Source: GCA-003244245 sp963822695 (GTDB lineage Bacteria > Actinomycetota > Actinomycetes > Mycobacteriales > Pseudonocardiaceae). Taken from it: DNA of 64,000 nucleotides. How positions within the stretch are numbered: position 1 is the stretch's first letter; each line of letters opens with the position of its first letter. The notes under the pieces were generated by a model. It had not been told where the DNA came from and did not search any database. It worked only from the letters and a program-made list of their open reading frames with translations. The stretch spans positions 124,001 through 188,000 of the forward strand of contig CAWGJH010000008.1 in the NCBI GenBank assembly GCA_963822695.1. Direction: 5' to 3'. A program made the translations under genes and the position numbers. Of the stretch, positions 26,572 to 35,311 are shown one piece after another.

Positions 26572-27729
26572 TCAGTCCCGGCTGACCACAAGCTGCTCTC
26601 CGGCGAGAAGCTTGCCGATGCTGCGCAGTGCTGGCAGATCGTGCACGTCGGCGGCTAGGGCCGGCACCGCGATGACCGGGACCGCCGGATGTGCCTTGCG
26701 GAACCGGGCCAGCAGCCGGCGTTCCCGCCCGGCCAGGGCGACCCGATCGGCGTGCAACCGCAGCACCGCCGCAGCCAGCGGAGCGTTGCTTGTCCGTTCC
26801 AACGCATCAGCCACCGTCTCGGCCCGCGCCGCCGGCAGGTCGGCGAGCACCGGATGTGTTCGGTTGAGCACCAGCCCGGCCAGTGGCATCGATTCGGTGG
26901 CCAATCGGTCTACGAAGTAGGCCGCCTCGCGCAGTGCGTCGGTCTCCGGCGTGGCAATCACCACAAACGCCGTTCCCCGAGCGCGGAGCAGCTCGTAGGT
27001 TGCGGTGGCGCGCTCCCGAAACCCGCCGAACATGGTGTCGAAAGCCTGCACGAACGCCGAGGCGTCAGCCACCATCTGCCCACCCAGGATCGTCGAGATC
27101 GTCCTGGTGAACAGCCCGAACCCAGCACCCACCAGCCGCCGTACGCTGCGACTACCGGCCCGCGCTGGGCCGGACAACAGCCGGATCATCCGCCCGTCCA
27201 GGAATGCGGACAGCCGCTGGGGGGCATCCAGGAAATCCAGCGCGGAGCGTGAAGGTGGGGTGTCCACCACGACGAGATCCCACTTACCAGCCGCCACCAG
27301 CTGCCCCAGCTTCTCCATGGCCATGTACTCCTGGGTGCCGGAGAACGATGAGGAGATGGCCTGGTAGAAGGGGTTGGTGAGGATGTGGGTGGCTCGCTCG
27401 GGGCTCGCGTGCGCCTGCACCATCTCATCGAAGGTGCGTCGCATGTCCAGCATCATCGCGTGGAGCTGGCCGCCGGCTACCTCGATCTGCTCGGTGGGCG
27501 CCACCAGGCGGGGATTGTTGGTCAGCTCCGGTAACCCCAGCGACTGAGCCAGCCGTCGCGCCGGATCGATCGTGAGCACCACCACCGACCGGCCTTGCTC
27601 AGCTGCCCGTAGTGCCAGCGCCGCCGCCATCGTCGTCTTACCCACCCCGCCCGCACCGCAGCACACCACCACCCGAGTGGCCCGGTTGTCCAGCAGCGCA
27701 TCGATGTTCAATGGCAGCGGCGGCCTCAT
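26572..27729 (-). CDS. ArsA/GET3-like ATPase, second of pair
   Basis: 385 residues. Deviant Walker A VVVCCGAGGVGKTTMAAALA near residue 20, switch-type DLVVVDTPPSRSALDFLDAP, and FVVIATPETDALREAAYFVD. It matches the second of two anion-transporting-ATPase-like proteins next to crp in mycobacteria (Rv3679/Rv3680). ArsA/GET3 ATPases are dimers that bind metalloids or tail-anchored proteins; the metalloid cysteines are not evident here, so arsenite transport should not be assumed. Its ATG overlaps the stop of its partner (27726-27729), pointing to a stoichiometric heteromer. Confidence 0.9.
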   Translation of the reverse strand: MRPPLPLNIDALLDNRATRVVVCCGAGGVGKTTMAAALALRAAEQGRSVVVLTIDPARRLAQSLGLPELTNNPRLVAPTEQIEVAGGQLHAMMLDMRRTFDEMVQAHASPERATHILTNPFYQAISSSFSGTQEYMAMEKLGQLVAAGKWDLVVVDTPPSRSALDFLDAPQRLSAFLDGRMIRLLSGPARAGSRSVRRLVGAGFGLFTRTISTILGGQMVADASAFVQAFDTMFGGFRERATATYELLRARGTAFVVIATPETDALREAAYFVDRLATESMPLAGLVLNRTHPVLADLPAARAETVADALERTSNAPLAAAVLRLHADRVALAGRERRLLARFRKAHPAVPVIAVPALAADVHDLPALRSIGKLLAGEQLVVSRD

Positions 27730-28748
27730 CGCACCCCCTGCTCGCGGAGTGCTTCGGCGAGCTCGTAGATCCCGCCGAGATCGACTCCATCCCCGCCGCC
27801 TTCGGTGAGCTCGGGCAGCTCGATCAATGGCATGCCGGCGTCAGCGAGCCTGACCCGAGCCTGCTGCTCAGCGTCCACCCGCACCGCATGTTCCACGGTC
27901 TCGGCGCCCAGGCCCTCGAGCACCGCCGAGTTCAGGTCCAGGCCGGCGACGAGCAGCTCGGCGCGAACCCGGTCGGCATCGACCTGGCCGTTGGCCGCTG
28001 CGAGCACCGTCTGAGCGGGCAACCGGGAGGGTCGCGCACGGTTGATCAGCACCGCACCCGGGCGCAGGTCCGCCAGGTCCAGCTCCGTTACGGTTTCCAA
28101 GGTCTCGGACACCGGCAAGTCCTCCAGCAAGGTGACCACGTGTACCGCAGTGTCCGCCGAGTGCAGCAACTGCACCACTCCCTTGCTCTGGCTGTGGATC
28201 GGGCCCACCTTGGCCAGGTCGGCCATTGCTCTGGTGACGTCGAGAAACTTCACCACCCGCCCGGTCGGCGGAGCGTCCAGCACCACCGCGTCGTAGGCGT
28301 GGACGCCCTTGGTTGCTCGGGTGGTGGCCTCCTTCACTTTGCCCGTGAGTAGCACGTCCCGCAGCCCTGGTGCGAGCGTGGTGGCGAACTCGATCGCGCC
28401 CATCCGGCGCAGGGTCCGGCCCGCGAAGCCCAGGTTATAGAACAGCGCGAAGTACTCCATGAGGGCTTCCTCGGCGTCCACCGCCAGTGCCCGGACCTCG
28501 CCGCCGCCAGGGGCGACCGCGATGCGCCGTTCCTGGTAGGGCAGCGGGGCAGTGTCGAACAGATGCGCGATGCCTTGGCGTCCCTCGACTTCCACCAGCA
28601 GGGTTCGCCCGCCCCCCGTGGCCAGCGCCATAGCCAGCGCGGCGGCGGCCGTCGTCTTGCCGGTCCCACCCTTGCCAGTGACGACGTGCAGGCGAGCCCG
28701 CACCAGCTCCTCAGACCACACAGCCGTGAGCCTAGGCTGCACGCTCAT
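27726..28748 (-). CDS. ArsA/GET3-like ATPase, first of pair
   Basis: 340 residues from ATG 28748 (MSVQPRLTAVWSEELVRARL); a reading extended to 28847 is disfavoured because it would run into the opposite DUF4177 gene. Walker A LHVVTGKGGTGKTTAAAALA, signature DAVVLDAPPTGRVVKFLDVT and VVTLLEDLPVSETLETV. Partner of the next ATPase, overlapping it by four bases. Its start codon overlaps the DUF4177 start on the opposite strand (CATG), leaving no intergenic promoter. In mycobacteria the same pair flanks the same neighbours. Confidence 0.9.
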   Translation of the reverse strand: MSVQPRLTAVWSEELVRARLHVVTGKGGTGKTTAAAALAMALATGGGRTLLVEVEGRQGIAHLFDTAPLPYQERRIAVAPGGGEVRALAVDAEEALMEYFALFYNLGFAGRTLRRMGAIEFATTLAPGLRDVLLTGKVKEATTRATKGVHAYDAVVLDAPPTGRVVKFLDVTRAMADLAKVGPIHSQSKGVVQLLHSADTAVHVVTLLEDLPVSETLETVTELDLADLRPGAVLINRARPSRLPAQTVLAAANGQVDADRVRAELLVAGLDLNSAVLEGLGAETVEHAVRVDAEQQARVRLADAGMPLIELPELTEGGGDGVDLGGIYELAEALREQGVR

Positions 28749-28902
28749 GACCACATGGGAGTACGCCACCGTGCCGCTGTTGACGCATGCCACCAAGCAG
28801 ATCCTCGACCAATGGGGAGCTGATGGCTGGGAACTGGTCACCGTCATGCCTGGGCCGACGGGAGAGCAGCTGGTGGCCTACCTCAAGCGCCCGAAGTCGT
28901 GA
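28747..28902 (+). CDS. DUF4177 family protein
   Basis: 51 residues: MTTWEYATVPLLTHATKQIL then DQWGADGWELVTVMPG, the DUF4177 signature with its WELV strand. Small cytosolic domain of unknown function. The same family member (Rv3678A) occupies this position in mycobacteria, between the ArsA pair and RidA, so the neighbourhood is conserved. Its stop overlaps the RidA start (GTGA). Confidence 0.88.
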   Translation: MTTWEYATVPLLTHATKQILDQWGADGWELVTVMPGPTGEQLVAYLKRPKS

Positions 28903-29354
28903 GCTGGTCGGCCCGGCTGACCGAGCTGGGGTTGGTGTTGCCGCCGGTGGCCGCCCCGGCCGGGGTGTACCTGCCTGCGGTGCGCAGCGGCTCCCTGGTG
29001 TTCACCGCAGGCCAGCTCCCGCTGGTCAACGGCACGCTGGCGGCCACCGGCACGCTCGGGGCCGGGATCGGCACCGAGCGAGGTCGAGAGCTGGCCCGAA
29101 CCTGCGTGCTCAATGCGTTGGCTGCGGTGGACGATTTGGTTGGGCTCGACGTGGTGGTCCGGGTGGTGAAGGTGGTGGGGTTCGTGGCCTCGGCACCCGG
29201 GTTCACCGCGCAGCCTGTCGTGCTCAACGGCGCATCCGAGCTGCTCAGTGATGTGTTCGGCGCGGCGGGGGCGCATGCCCGGTCCGCCGTCGGGGTCGCT
29301 GAGCTGCCCTTGGGCGCCCCGATCGAAGTGGAGCTGATCGTCGAAGTCTCCTGA
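28899..29354 (+). CDS. RidA/YjgF-family protein
   Basis: 151 residues from GTG 28899 inside the DUF4177 stop. Motifs: YLPAVRSGSLVFTAGQLPLV, TCVLNALAAVDDLVGLDVV, and VVKVVGFVASAPGF. The arginine of classical RidA enzymes that binds the carboxylate of 2-aminoacrylate (usually R in GxxxRS near the C-terminus) is replaced in ARSAVGVAELPLGAPIEVEL only partly, so imine deaminase activity is possible but not certain. It matches mycobacterial Rv3678c in position. Confidence 0.9.
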   Translation: MSWSARLTELGLVLPPVAAPAGVYLPAVRSGSLVFTAGQLPLVNGTLAATGTLGAGIGTERGRELARTCVLNALAAVDDLVGLDVVVRVVKVVGFVASAPGFTAQPVVLNGASELLSDVFGAAGAHARSAVGVAELPLGAPIEVELIVEVS

Positions 29355-29360
29355 GCCGGG

Positions 29361-29521
29361 TTACACCGCGACGATATCAAGGTGCTGCTCCAGGCCTTTG
29401 AAGTCCGCACTGTTTCGGTGTAGAGCCGAGCGCTGTGCACGTGGGCGGTAGCCGCGATGAGCAGGTCCATGACCCGGGAGCGGGGTTGGCGGCCGGATTT
29501 GGCCACCGCCGCCGCGAGCAT
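29361..29521 (-). pseudogene. VapC (PIN) toxin C-terminal fragment
   Basis: Minus-strand MLAAAVAKSGRQPRSRVMDL and LIAATAHVHSARLYT are typical of the C-terminal half of a PIN-domain ribonuclease, with the acidic MDLLIAATA strand. One base later in frame, RNSADFKGLEQHLDIVAV finishes the domain; loss of one C in ACCCGAAAC near 29424 splits them. The N-terminal catalytic half is absent. Confidence 0.6.
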
Positions 29522-29568
29522 GCCGTGAGAACAATCGGACGCTCCCCGCAGGTCTGAGGTGGACGGTC

Positions 29569-29838
29569 ATGGCCGAAACGCGTGGCGTCTTGATCACCGT
29601 GGCGTTGATCGGTGCCGCCGGGGCGGTCATCGCGGCGCTGATCGCCAGCTCTGGCAAAGAGCCGATTCCTGGTTCACCAGGCCCGTCCCAGGTGGCTCCC
29701 GGACCAATTTTTGGCTCCAACGTGGCGGTCATCATCCCAGGCTCGTTCGCCCAGTTCGCCCCTCAGCAGTTTTGGGTGATCGCGACAGGGCACAACAGCA
29801 TCGGTCACGATGCGGCGCCGTTCACCATCACCGGCTGA
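29569..29838 (+). CDS. Small membrane-anchored protein
   Basis: 89 residues from ATG 29569 (GAGGTGGACGG upstream). One N-terminal membrane helix, GVLITVALIGAAGAVIAALI, followed by a Pro/Gly/Ser linker and a 50-residue outer tail rich in aromatic and small residues (FAQFAPQQFWVIATGH). No recognised family. It lies at the left edge of the accessory insert between ridA and crp and overlaps the opposite HicB-like gene by 11 bp. Confidence 0.5.
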   Translation: MAETRGVLITVALIGAAGAVIAALIASSGKEPIPGSPGPSQVAPGPIFGSNVAVIIPGSFAQFAPQQFWVIATGHNSIGHDAAPFTITG

Positions 29839-29998
29839 CGTCGCGCATCCCGGCCAGATGCAGGCTGATGGCTTCCCGCATCAGGGATATGCACTCGTCG
29901 TACTCACGTGCCGCGGCAACGCAGCCGGGCAGATCAGGGCTCCAGGCGCTGAACCCACCCTGCTCGTCATGCTCAACGATGGCGACGTAGCCGTTCAT
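29828..29998 (-). CDS. HicB-family antitoxin-like protein
   Basis: 56 residues: MNGYVAIVEHDEQGGFSAWS, then PDLPGCVAAAREYDECI and SLMREAISLHLAGM. This is the partial RNase H-like HicB fold, with its DLPGC motif. In typical pairs HicB neutralises the HicA mRNA interferase. No HicA gene is found on either side, and there is no DNA-binding tail, so this is an orphan. Confidence 0.75.
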   Translation of the reverse strand: MNGYVAIVEHDEQGGFSAWSPDLPGCVAAAREYDECISLMREAISLHLAGMRDVSR

Positions 29999-30060
29999 CG
30001 TGCCCTCCGCTCCAGTCCGGCTTGTCTCAGGGCGTGTCCCGTGTGATCGACTCTACTGTT

Positions 30061-30121
30061 GCCGAGTTCGGCAGGAGAGCTGTCGGGAGCATCATCGCGC
30101 AGCTCTCCTGCCGAATTCGGC
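30061..30121. repeat. Inverted repeat, 22-bp arms, one mismatch
   Basis: Left arm 30061-30082 (starts GCCGAGTTCGGCAGGAGAGC) pairs with 30100-30121, with one G/A difference and a 17-base loop. No T-run follows, so a simple intrinsic terminator is unlikely. It stands at the left of the NTPase/receptor module, whose right end carries a similar hairpin at 33748. Confidence 0.7.
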
Positions 30122-30282
30122 GCACTGAGAGCGCCCAAGATCGAGTTTCCGCACCTTATGCCAGCCCGACGCTGGCCTGGCCACGGGAAATCGTCAGAGA
30201 TTCGGGAACGCCTGCACTACAATCAGCCGATCCGGGGTGGGGACGAGGCTGAGCCTCGTAGCGCGGCATCTCGGAGGAGTGC

Positions 30283-32293
30283 ATGTCGGTCGGCCAGCCC
30301 CACCGGTCCAGTGTCTTGCTCACCGAGCGCCTGCTGTGGAACCGCGCGCTCGGCGGGCCGTCCCGCCCGCAGCCGGTAGTCGTGTTGCTGGGGCCGGTCG
30401 GCTCGGGCAAGAGCACCGCCCTTACCTCGATATCCAAAGCCTGTGGCGCCGGGGTGGTCCATGCCCTGGTCAACTTCCACCACGATGAGCCGGGCGCGGA
30501 TCCTCCTACCACAGTGGAGACACTCGCGCGGGTCGCCTTCGCCCTGTCCCGCAGGTGGACGGCGCGCCCAAGCGCACGGTTCACCCTGGGACTCATCGCG
30601 GTGCAGGCATCGCTGGATGGGCTGTCCCGCGAGCAGGCGAAAGACACGCTGCGTGTCTTGATCAAGGAGTTCACCCGCAATCCGAGGACGGACCGGGTCA
30701 TCAAAGGACTGGTGGACGGGCTGGTCGACTCCGCGAAGAGCGCGGATGTCCTGCCAGCCCTGCCGGCGGAGATCATCAAGAAGGTGCTCCCCGCGCTGAT
30801 CCGAACCGTTGTCCGGCAACCAGTGGGCCGGGCCAAACAGTGGCACTCCGATATTCCGGAAGCCGAGGGCGCCACACCGCTGGACGCGCTCGTCTCACTC
30901 AGCCGCATGAAGCCCACTGAGATCACCGATTGGCTCACCGCCGCGTTCCTCGCCGACATCCGGGAAAGCCACCCGCGCCTCGCCGCGCCAGATCGTCACA
31001 GCCGGTGCTCGTGCCCCAACCTGAACCAGGTTCGGCACTGGCACAACTGGGTGCTCCTGGTGGACGGCATCGACCACCCGAGCGGCGCGACGTTCATCAC
31101 CGATCTGCTTGCCGCTCGAGAACGTCACCTGCGCCAGCATCCCGGCGAGCATGACGCGCTCCTGGTCGTCGCGACCAGCGGCCGGTGGGACAGTCACTGG
31201 GAGTCCAGGTGGCAGGCCCCCTGGCGGCCCCCGCTGGAGAACATCGGCCGAGCGCGGGCCGTACCGCGCTGCCATGACGCGAGCTACGAGCACTGGGCCG
31301 CTCAGGTATCCGACGCGCCTCGGCTCCCGTACTACCCGGTGCTGCTCGAACCGCTCACCATCGAGGAGACCGCCCACATCTTGGGGATTAACCAGCGCGC
31401 GCCGGAGTGCGTCCTGGCCCAACGCGCCACCGGTGGTCTGCCCGCAGCGGTTCATCTGCTCAAAGGACTGCTGCATGACCGGAAGTTCCAGCCCGGTGCC
31501 CGCGACGTTCTCGAATTGGCCGACCCGGCTCGCCCCGATGCCGATCCCTGGCGCGAGCGCGTGGCCGGCCTGCGCCTTGCCCAGCGTCTCCCGGACGTCG
31601 GCATCGACGAGTTCGTCACCGCCGCCCCCTTCGCCACCGCGCCATGGCTGCTGCCCCACGACGCGACGAGCCTGATCACTCGACCCCACGTGGGGCGCAT
31701 CCTCACCGAGTTGCGCACTGCCCTGTGGATCACCGCGTCAACCCGCAGGGGCGCCACCCCGAACGACGCCGAGCTGCACCCGTGAGTCACCCGGACGCTG
31801 GTGTACGCCCTCGCTCGGAACGCCACCTCCTACCGGGACCAGTTCGAGGCGCTGCTTCATGGACCCGGACACCTCCGGTGATCCAGTGCGTACAGTGTAC
31901 TGCCAGCTAGCTCTGGGCCGGCTCAGTGACGTGGTGGACGCCTTCGAGGCCAGCTTCGACCACGGCCCGCATCAGGAGTGGATCGACCGGCTCGAGCTGA
32001 TTGCTCGCGCGCCCGACAATCAACCGCTCGACCACAGCTGCGCGGAGCTCTACGAGGCACTCGTCACGACGACCATCGACAAGACGTCGCGTGACCGGTC
32101 CGCAGCCGGCAACACCATCACTCGGTTGGTCACGGCTCGCTGGTTGGCGGCCAATCCCTTCGCCGTGCCCGATCCGACCCAACGCGACATTATTCAGCAC
32201 GCGTACGGAGAGGAACTCCCGCCACTGTCCAGACGGCCCGATGTCGCCGCACTCTACGAAGCCGCGCGACTCGCTGCTGACCCACTGCACTGA
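30283..32293 (+). pseudogene. P-loop (STAND-like) NTPase, broken by nonsense and frameshift
   Basis: The frame from ATG 30283 has a Walker A VVVLLGPVGSGKSTALTSIS near residues 32-51, a likely Walker B WVLLVDGIDHPSG and a helical C-terminus. It meets a TGA at 31783-31785 after ELHP, but the same frame continues VTRTLVYALARNATSYRDQF; past one extra G near 31860 a second shift restores PDTSGDPVRTVYCQLALGRL to a stop at 32293. The intact product would be about 670 residues, and a Trp-to-stop change explains the first lesion. It is followed by a PBP1-type receptor gene 22 bp away, suggesting a sensor pair. Confidence 0.7.
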
Positions 32294-32315
32294 CCCTGAA
32301 CGGAGACCGGTGACC

Positions 32316-33860
32316 ATGACCCTGTTCCATGGCGGACTGACTCGCCTGAGGCCTCGGGCGCCGGGTAGCGAGCCACGTCCTCTGGTCACGTTCCAGTGTT
32401 TCCTCCGACGTCACTGGCTCGCCAGCTTGCTTGTCGCGATCGTCCTCCTTATCGGGTTCGGGTACCTCACGTGGCCGAGCCAGCCGCAGAAATGCGGTCG
32501 TGGCATGACCGCGATCGGGTCACCCTACGTCTGTGTGGGCCTGGATCTGGACTCGACGGCGGTGCGGGATGCCGACCCGCTGGCTGACCTGGAGCACACC
32601 ATCGCGCGCAACAACAGCGAAATCTCCGAGCCATTCGCCACCATCGTGGTACTCCAAAACCTCGCTCCGGATCCCAAGAGCGACAGTGTGGCGCTCCGGT
32701 CGCAACGGCACGCTATCGAGGGCGCGATCGCCACCGTGTCACAGGCGAATGATCCGAGGGCTTCCGGCGCCATCCCGAAAATCAAGTTGTTGCTCGCGAA
32801 CTACGGTCTCGAGGCCGGTTCCTGGGCTCAAGCCGTTGATGCCATCATGCGGGCTCGCCTGAGCGAGCACATCCTCGCGGTGACCGGAGTCGGTCAGAGT
32901 CGGTATACCACCCGCGCCGCAGTCGCAACACTGTCGGACGCGGGCATCGCCGTGGTGGGAGCGGATGTCACCGCTGACAACATGAACGTTGCTCCGGGGC
33001 CGGGCGGCAAGCCCAGCACGAATTTCTTTCGGGTCGCTCCCACGAACACCGAGGAGGCAAGAGCCGCAGCGAAGTACATCACGCAACACAGCTACCACAA
33101 GATGCTCCTCGTCAAGGACGTGAACGAGAACGACAGCTATGCGCAAACCCTCAGCAACGCCTTCGCGGCCAACGTCAAGGTGGACAACGTGGAACCCTAC
33201 CGGTCGCCGGACAAACCACTGACTGTCGCCACTCGAGAGCAGCTGATGGCCAGTACCTTCACCCGGATGCACAGTGACATCTGCGCGATCAAGCCCGACC
33301 TGATTTACTTCGCCGGTCGCGGTACCGACCTGGGGTACTTCTTGACCGCGATGTACTCGAGTGGCGCGTGCGGGCTCGGGTCACTCGACGTGATGACCGG
33401 TGATGATGCCGAGAAGCTGGTTGGCGGGCGGATATCGACGTCCGGCGACGTGAGCTTCACGGTGTTCTATACGGCCATCGCGCATACGGATGAGTGGAGC
33501 GGTTTCCCGCCAGGATCCGACTATGTCAAGAACTATCAGGATTTTGCGGCGGCGTTCACCGGGGAACACTTCAAAGATGCGAACCTCGATGATGGCGAAG
33601 CCATGGTACATTACGACGCGGTGCGCGTCGCGGTTGTCGTGACCAAGGAGGATCATTTGGCCACGAGCGAACCGGACAACCCCTCGACCCCACCTCGACG
33701 TGTTACTAATACTCCAGTCGGTGCGGCCAGGGCGCCGTCGGCGATGACCGTGAACTCGACGTTACCGACGTTTTTGGGTCGTTTTACGTCGGTGACGTCG
33801 AGTTCACGGCTCTGGGCCCCGCCCGTCCGCCCGTGGAGAGCAGGATGTTGGCATCGATGA
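32316..33860 (+). CDS. Membrane-anchored PBP1-type ligand-binding protein
   Basis: About 514 residues from ATG 32316 (AACGGAGACC upstream). One membrane helix, HWLASLLVAIVLLIGFGYLT, anchors a domain of the type I periplasmic binding fold seen in branched-chain amino-acid receptors: AVTGVGQSRYTTRAAVATLS, FFRVAPTNTEEARAAAKYIT, KMLLVKDVNENDSYAQTLSN and LIYFAGRGTDLGYFLTAMYS. No permease genes are near; the partner seems to be the NTPase upstream, so sensing rather than uptake is inferred. The last 50 codons run through a hairpin (33748-33809) and lose family character, so the natural C-terminus is probably truncated. Confidence 0.75.
   Translation: MTLFHGGLTRLRPRAPGSEPRPLVTFQCFLRRHWLASLLVAIVLLIGFGYLTWPSQPQKCGRGMTAIGSPYVCVGLDLDSTAVRDADPLADLEHTIARNNSEISEPFATIVVLQNLAPDPKSDSVALRSQRHAIEGAIATVSQANDPRASGAIPKIKLLLANYGLEAGSWAQAVDAIMRARLSEHILAVTGVGQSRYTTRAAVATLSDAGIAVVGADVTADNMNVAPGPGGKPSTNFFRVAPTNTEEARAAAKYITQHSYHKMLLVKDVNENDSYAQTLSNAFAANVKVDNVEPYRSPDKPLTVATREQLMASTFTRMHSDICAIKPDLIYFAGRGTDLGYFLTAMYSSGACGLGSLDVMTGDDAEKLVGGRISTSGDVSFTVFYTAIAHTDEWSGFPPGSDYVKNYQDFAAAFTGEHFKDANLDDGEAMVHYDAVRVAVVVTKEDHLATSEPDNPSTPPRRVTNTPVGAARAPSAMTVNSTLPTFLGRFTSVTSSSRLWAPPVRPWRAGCWHR
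33748..33809. repeat. Inverted repeat, 23-bp arms, one mismatch
   Basis: Left arm 33748-33770 (starts CCGTGAACTCGACGTTACCG) pairs with 33787-33809 with one T/C difference around a 16-base T-rich loop. It falls inside the unnatural tail of the receptor gene and abuts the vapC N-terminal fragment on the minus strand, so it likely marks a junction. Confidence 0.7.
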
Positions 33861-33862
33861 GC
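33804..33862 (-). pseudogene. VapC (PIN) N-terminal fragment
   Basis: LLIDANILLSTGGRGPEP: the first strand of a PIN domain with its catalytic Asp (LLIDANILL), cut off after nine residues where the inverted repeat begins. It follows the vapB fragment in the normal antitoxin-toxin order. Confidence 0.55.
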
Positions 33863-33867
33863 AAGCA

Positions 33868-34056
33868 TCAGCGGTGGCGCGAGCCCTCAAGGTACTCAAG
33901 AGCGTCGCCGATGTTCGTGACATCGATGCGGGCGCCCATGGGGAAGGCGCGCTGGACGAACCTCGTTCGTTGCGAGGGTACGGCGAGCCCCGCCCACGCC
34001 AGCGCGTTGACCGCTTCACTCAGACCTATGTTGCGCTCAGCGCGCATCCGTTGCAT
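33868..34056 (-). pseudogene. VapB antitoxin, N-terminus missing
   Basis: RMRAERNIGLSEAVNALAWA, GLAVPSQRTRFVQRAFPMGA and RIDVTNIGDALEYLEG form the body and toxin-binding tail of a VapB antitoxin. The ribbon-helix-helix start is replaced by sequence next to the crp stop, so the protein begins in the middle of its DNA-binding domain and is unlikely to bind an operator. Confidence 0.6.
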
Positions 34057-34067
34057 CTCGATGCGCG

Positions 34068-34742
34068 TTAGCGGGCGCGGCGGGCCAGGCGTTGGGGCTC
34101 CAGGATGAGCACGCTCTTTCCCTCCAGGCGTAGCCAGCCGCGGTGGGCGAAATCGGCAAGCGCCTTGTTGACCGTTTCCCGGGAGGCGCCGACCAGCTGG
34201 GCGATCTCCTCCTGGGTGAGGTCATGGGTCACGCGAAGCATGCCGGCTTCCTGGGTACCGAAGTCCTGCGCGAGCTGTAGCAGCGCCTTGGCCACCCGCC
34301 CCGGCACATCGGTGAAGATCAGGTCGGCGAGCATGTTGTTGGTCCGGCGCAGCCGTCGCGCGATCACCCGCAGCAGCTGCTCGGCGATCTCTGGCCGTTT
34401 GGTGATCCACTCCCGCAACGCGACGCGATCCATGCTGACGGCGCTGACCTCGGTCACCGTGGTGACCGTCGAGGTCCGTGGTCCCGGATCGAAGATCGAT
34501 AGCTCGCCGAACATGTCCGAAGGTCCGAACACGGCGAGCAGGTTCTCCCGGCCGTCAGCCGACTTCCGCCCAATTTTGACCTTGCCCGACAGTATGATGT
34601 ACAGGCGGTCGCCCGGTTCGCCTTCGGCGAAGATGACATGGGCACGTGGGAAGCTGACCGGCTCCAAGGCGGCTTTCAAAGCCTGAGCTGCCGACGGGTT
34701 GACACCCTGGAAGATGCCGGCCATGGCCAGGGGATCGTTCAC
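34068..34742 (-). CDS. crp: CRP/FNR-family regulator Crp
   Basis: 224 residues, the same length as mycobacterial Crp (Rv3676) and very similar: FAEGEPGDRLYIILSGKVKI, the cAMP pocket FGELSIFDPGPRTSTVT, dimer helix LLRVIARRLRRTNN, and helix-turn-helix TQEEIAQLVGASRETVNKAL. The Arg of the cyclic-nucleotide pocket is present in PGPRTS. In mycobacteria this is a global regulator of carbon and redox metabolism. It is transcribed toward the accessory insert, away from the nth side. Confidence 0.96.
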   Translation of the reverse strand: MNDPLAMAGIFQGVNPSAAQALKAALEPVSFPRAHVIFAEGEPGDRLYIILSGKVKIGRKSADGRENLLAVFGPSDMFGELSIFDPGPRTSTVTTVTEVSAVSMDRVALREWITKRPEIAEQLLRVIARRLRRTNNMLADLIFTDVPGRVAKALLQLAQDFGTQEAGMLRVTHDLTQEEIAQLVGASRETVNKALADFAHRGWLRLEGKSVLILEPQRLARRAR

Positions 34743-34824
34743 CGCATTCCTCCAGCTGAGCCGAGCGGAACCGGCCCCGCCGTCAAGGGACCTACTCCAG
34801 TGCCGCCGATCACTTCGGTGGAGT

Positions 34825-35169
34825 CTAGGACCGTTGCCGGGTGCGACGTGAGGTGACTAGGCCGACGTTGGGTGGGCCAGCACCGTTGGGGGAGCCGCCG
34901 TTGGGTGAACCTCGGCTGGGCGAGCCCCCGCCGGGAGAGCTGTTGCGGGGACCAGAGCGGGGTCGCCGACGCAGCCGGAACAATTCCAGCGCACGGCCGA
35001 TTCCGCTGCCGAACAGCACCCGTACCTCCTCAGGGCGAGCTGCCTGTAGGAATTCCTCAACCTCGTTCTCTTGCACCGTGAGATGGCGCAGCCGGTTCTC
35101 CAGCCGCTCCATCGCGAGCGCAAAGAACATGATCAAAACCGGGACGGCGGCAACGAACCAGATGGTCAT
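34825..35169 (-). CDS. Small membrane protein (Rv3675-like position)
   Basis: 114 residues from ATG 35169 (MTIWFVAAVPVLIMFFALAM, one membrane helix), a charged region with the conserved-looking ENEVEEFLQAARPEEVRVLF, then a Gly/Ser/Pro-rich low-complexity tail. It sits between crp and nth, where mycobacteria carry the small membrane protein Rv3675. Function unknown. An upstream in-frame ATG at 35190 is possible. Confidence 0.75.
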   Translation of the reverse strand: MTIWFVAAVPVLIMFFALAMERLENRLRHLTVQENEVEEFLQAARPEEVRVLFGSGIGRALELFRLRRRPRSGPRNSSPGGGSPSRGSPNGGSPNGAGPPNVGLVTSRRTRQRS

Positions 35170-35311
35170 GGTGCGGGGATCATCTCTCAATCACCCGCCG
35201 GTGTGCACGCGGGGGCCGCGTGTCGGGCGTGTCGCACTGCCAGCCCGTACGCCCGGGCCGTGCGTCCGGGCCGTGCGACCGGATTGGGCGCTACTTCCGT
35301 AGGCTGAAGGC

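Noticed and set aside
28883..29521. 212-codon minus-strand frame opposite ridA
   Set aside because: Only its first 50 codons are real (VapC fragment); the rest is antisense to a well-supported RidA gene.
31783..31785. TGA as selenocysteine or programmed readthrough in the NTPase gene
   Set aside because: No selenocysteine element is visible, a second lesion follows 70 bp later, and Trp fits the position; plain gene damage is simpler.
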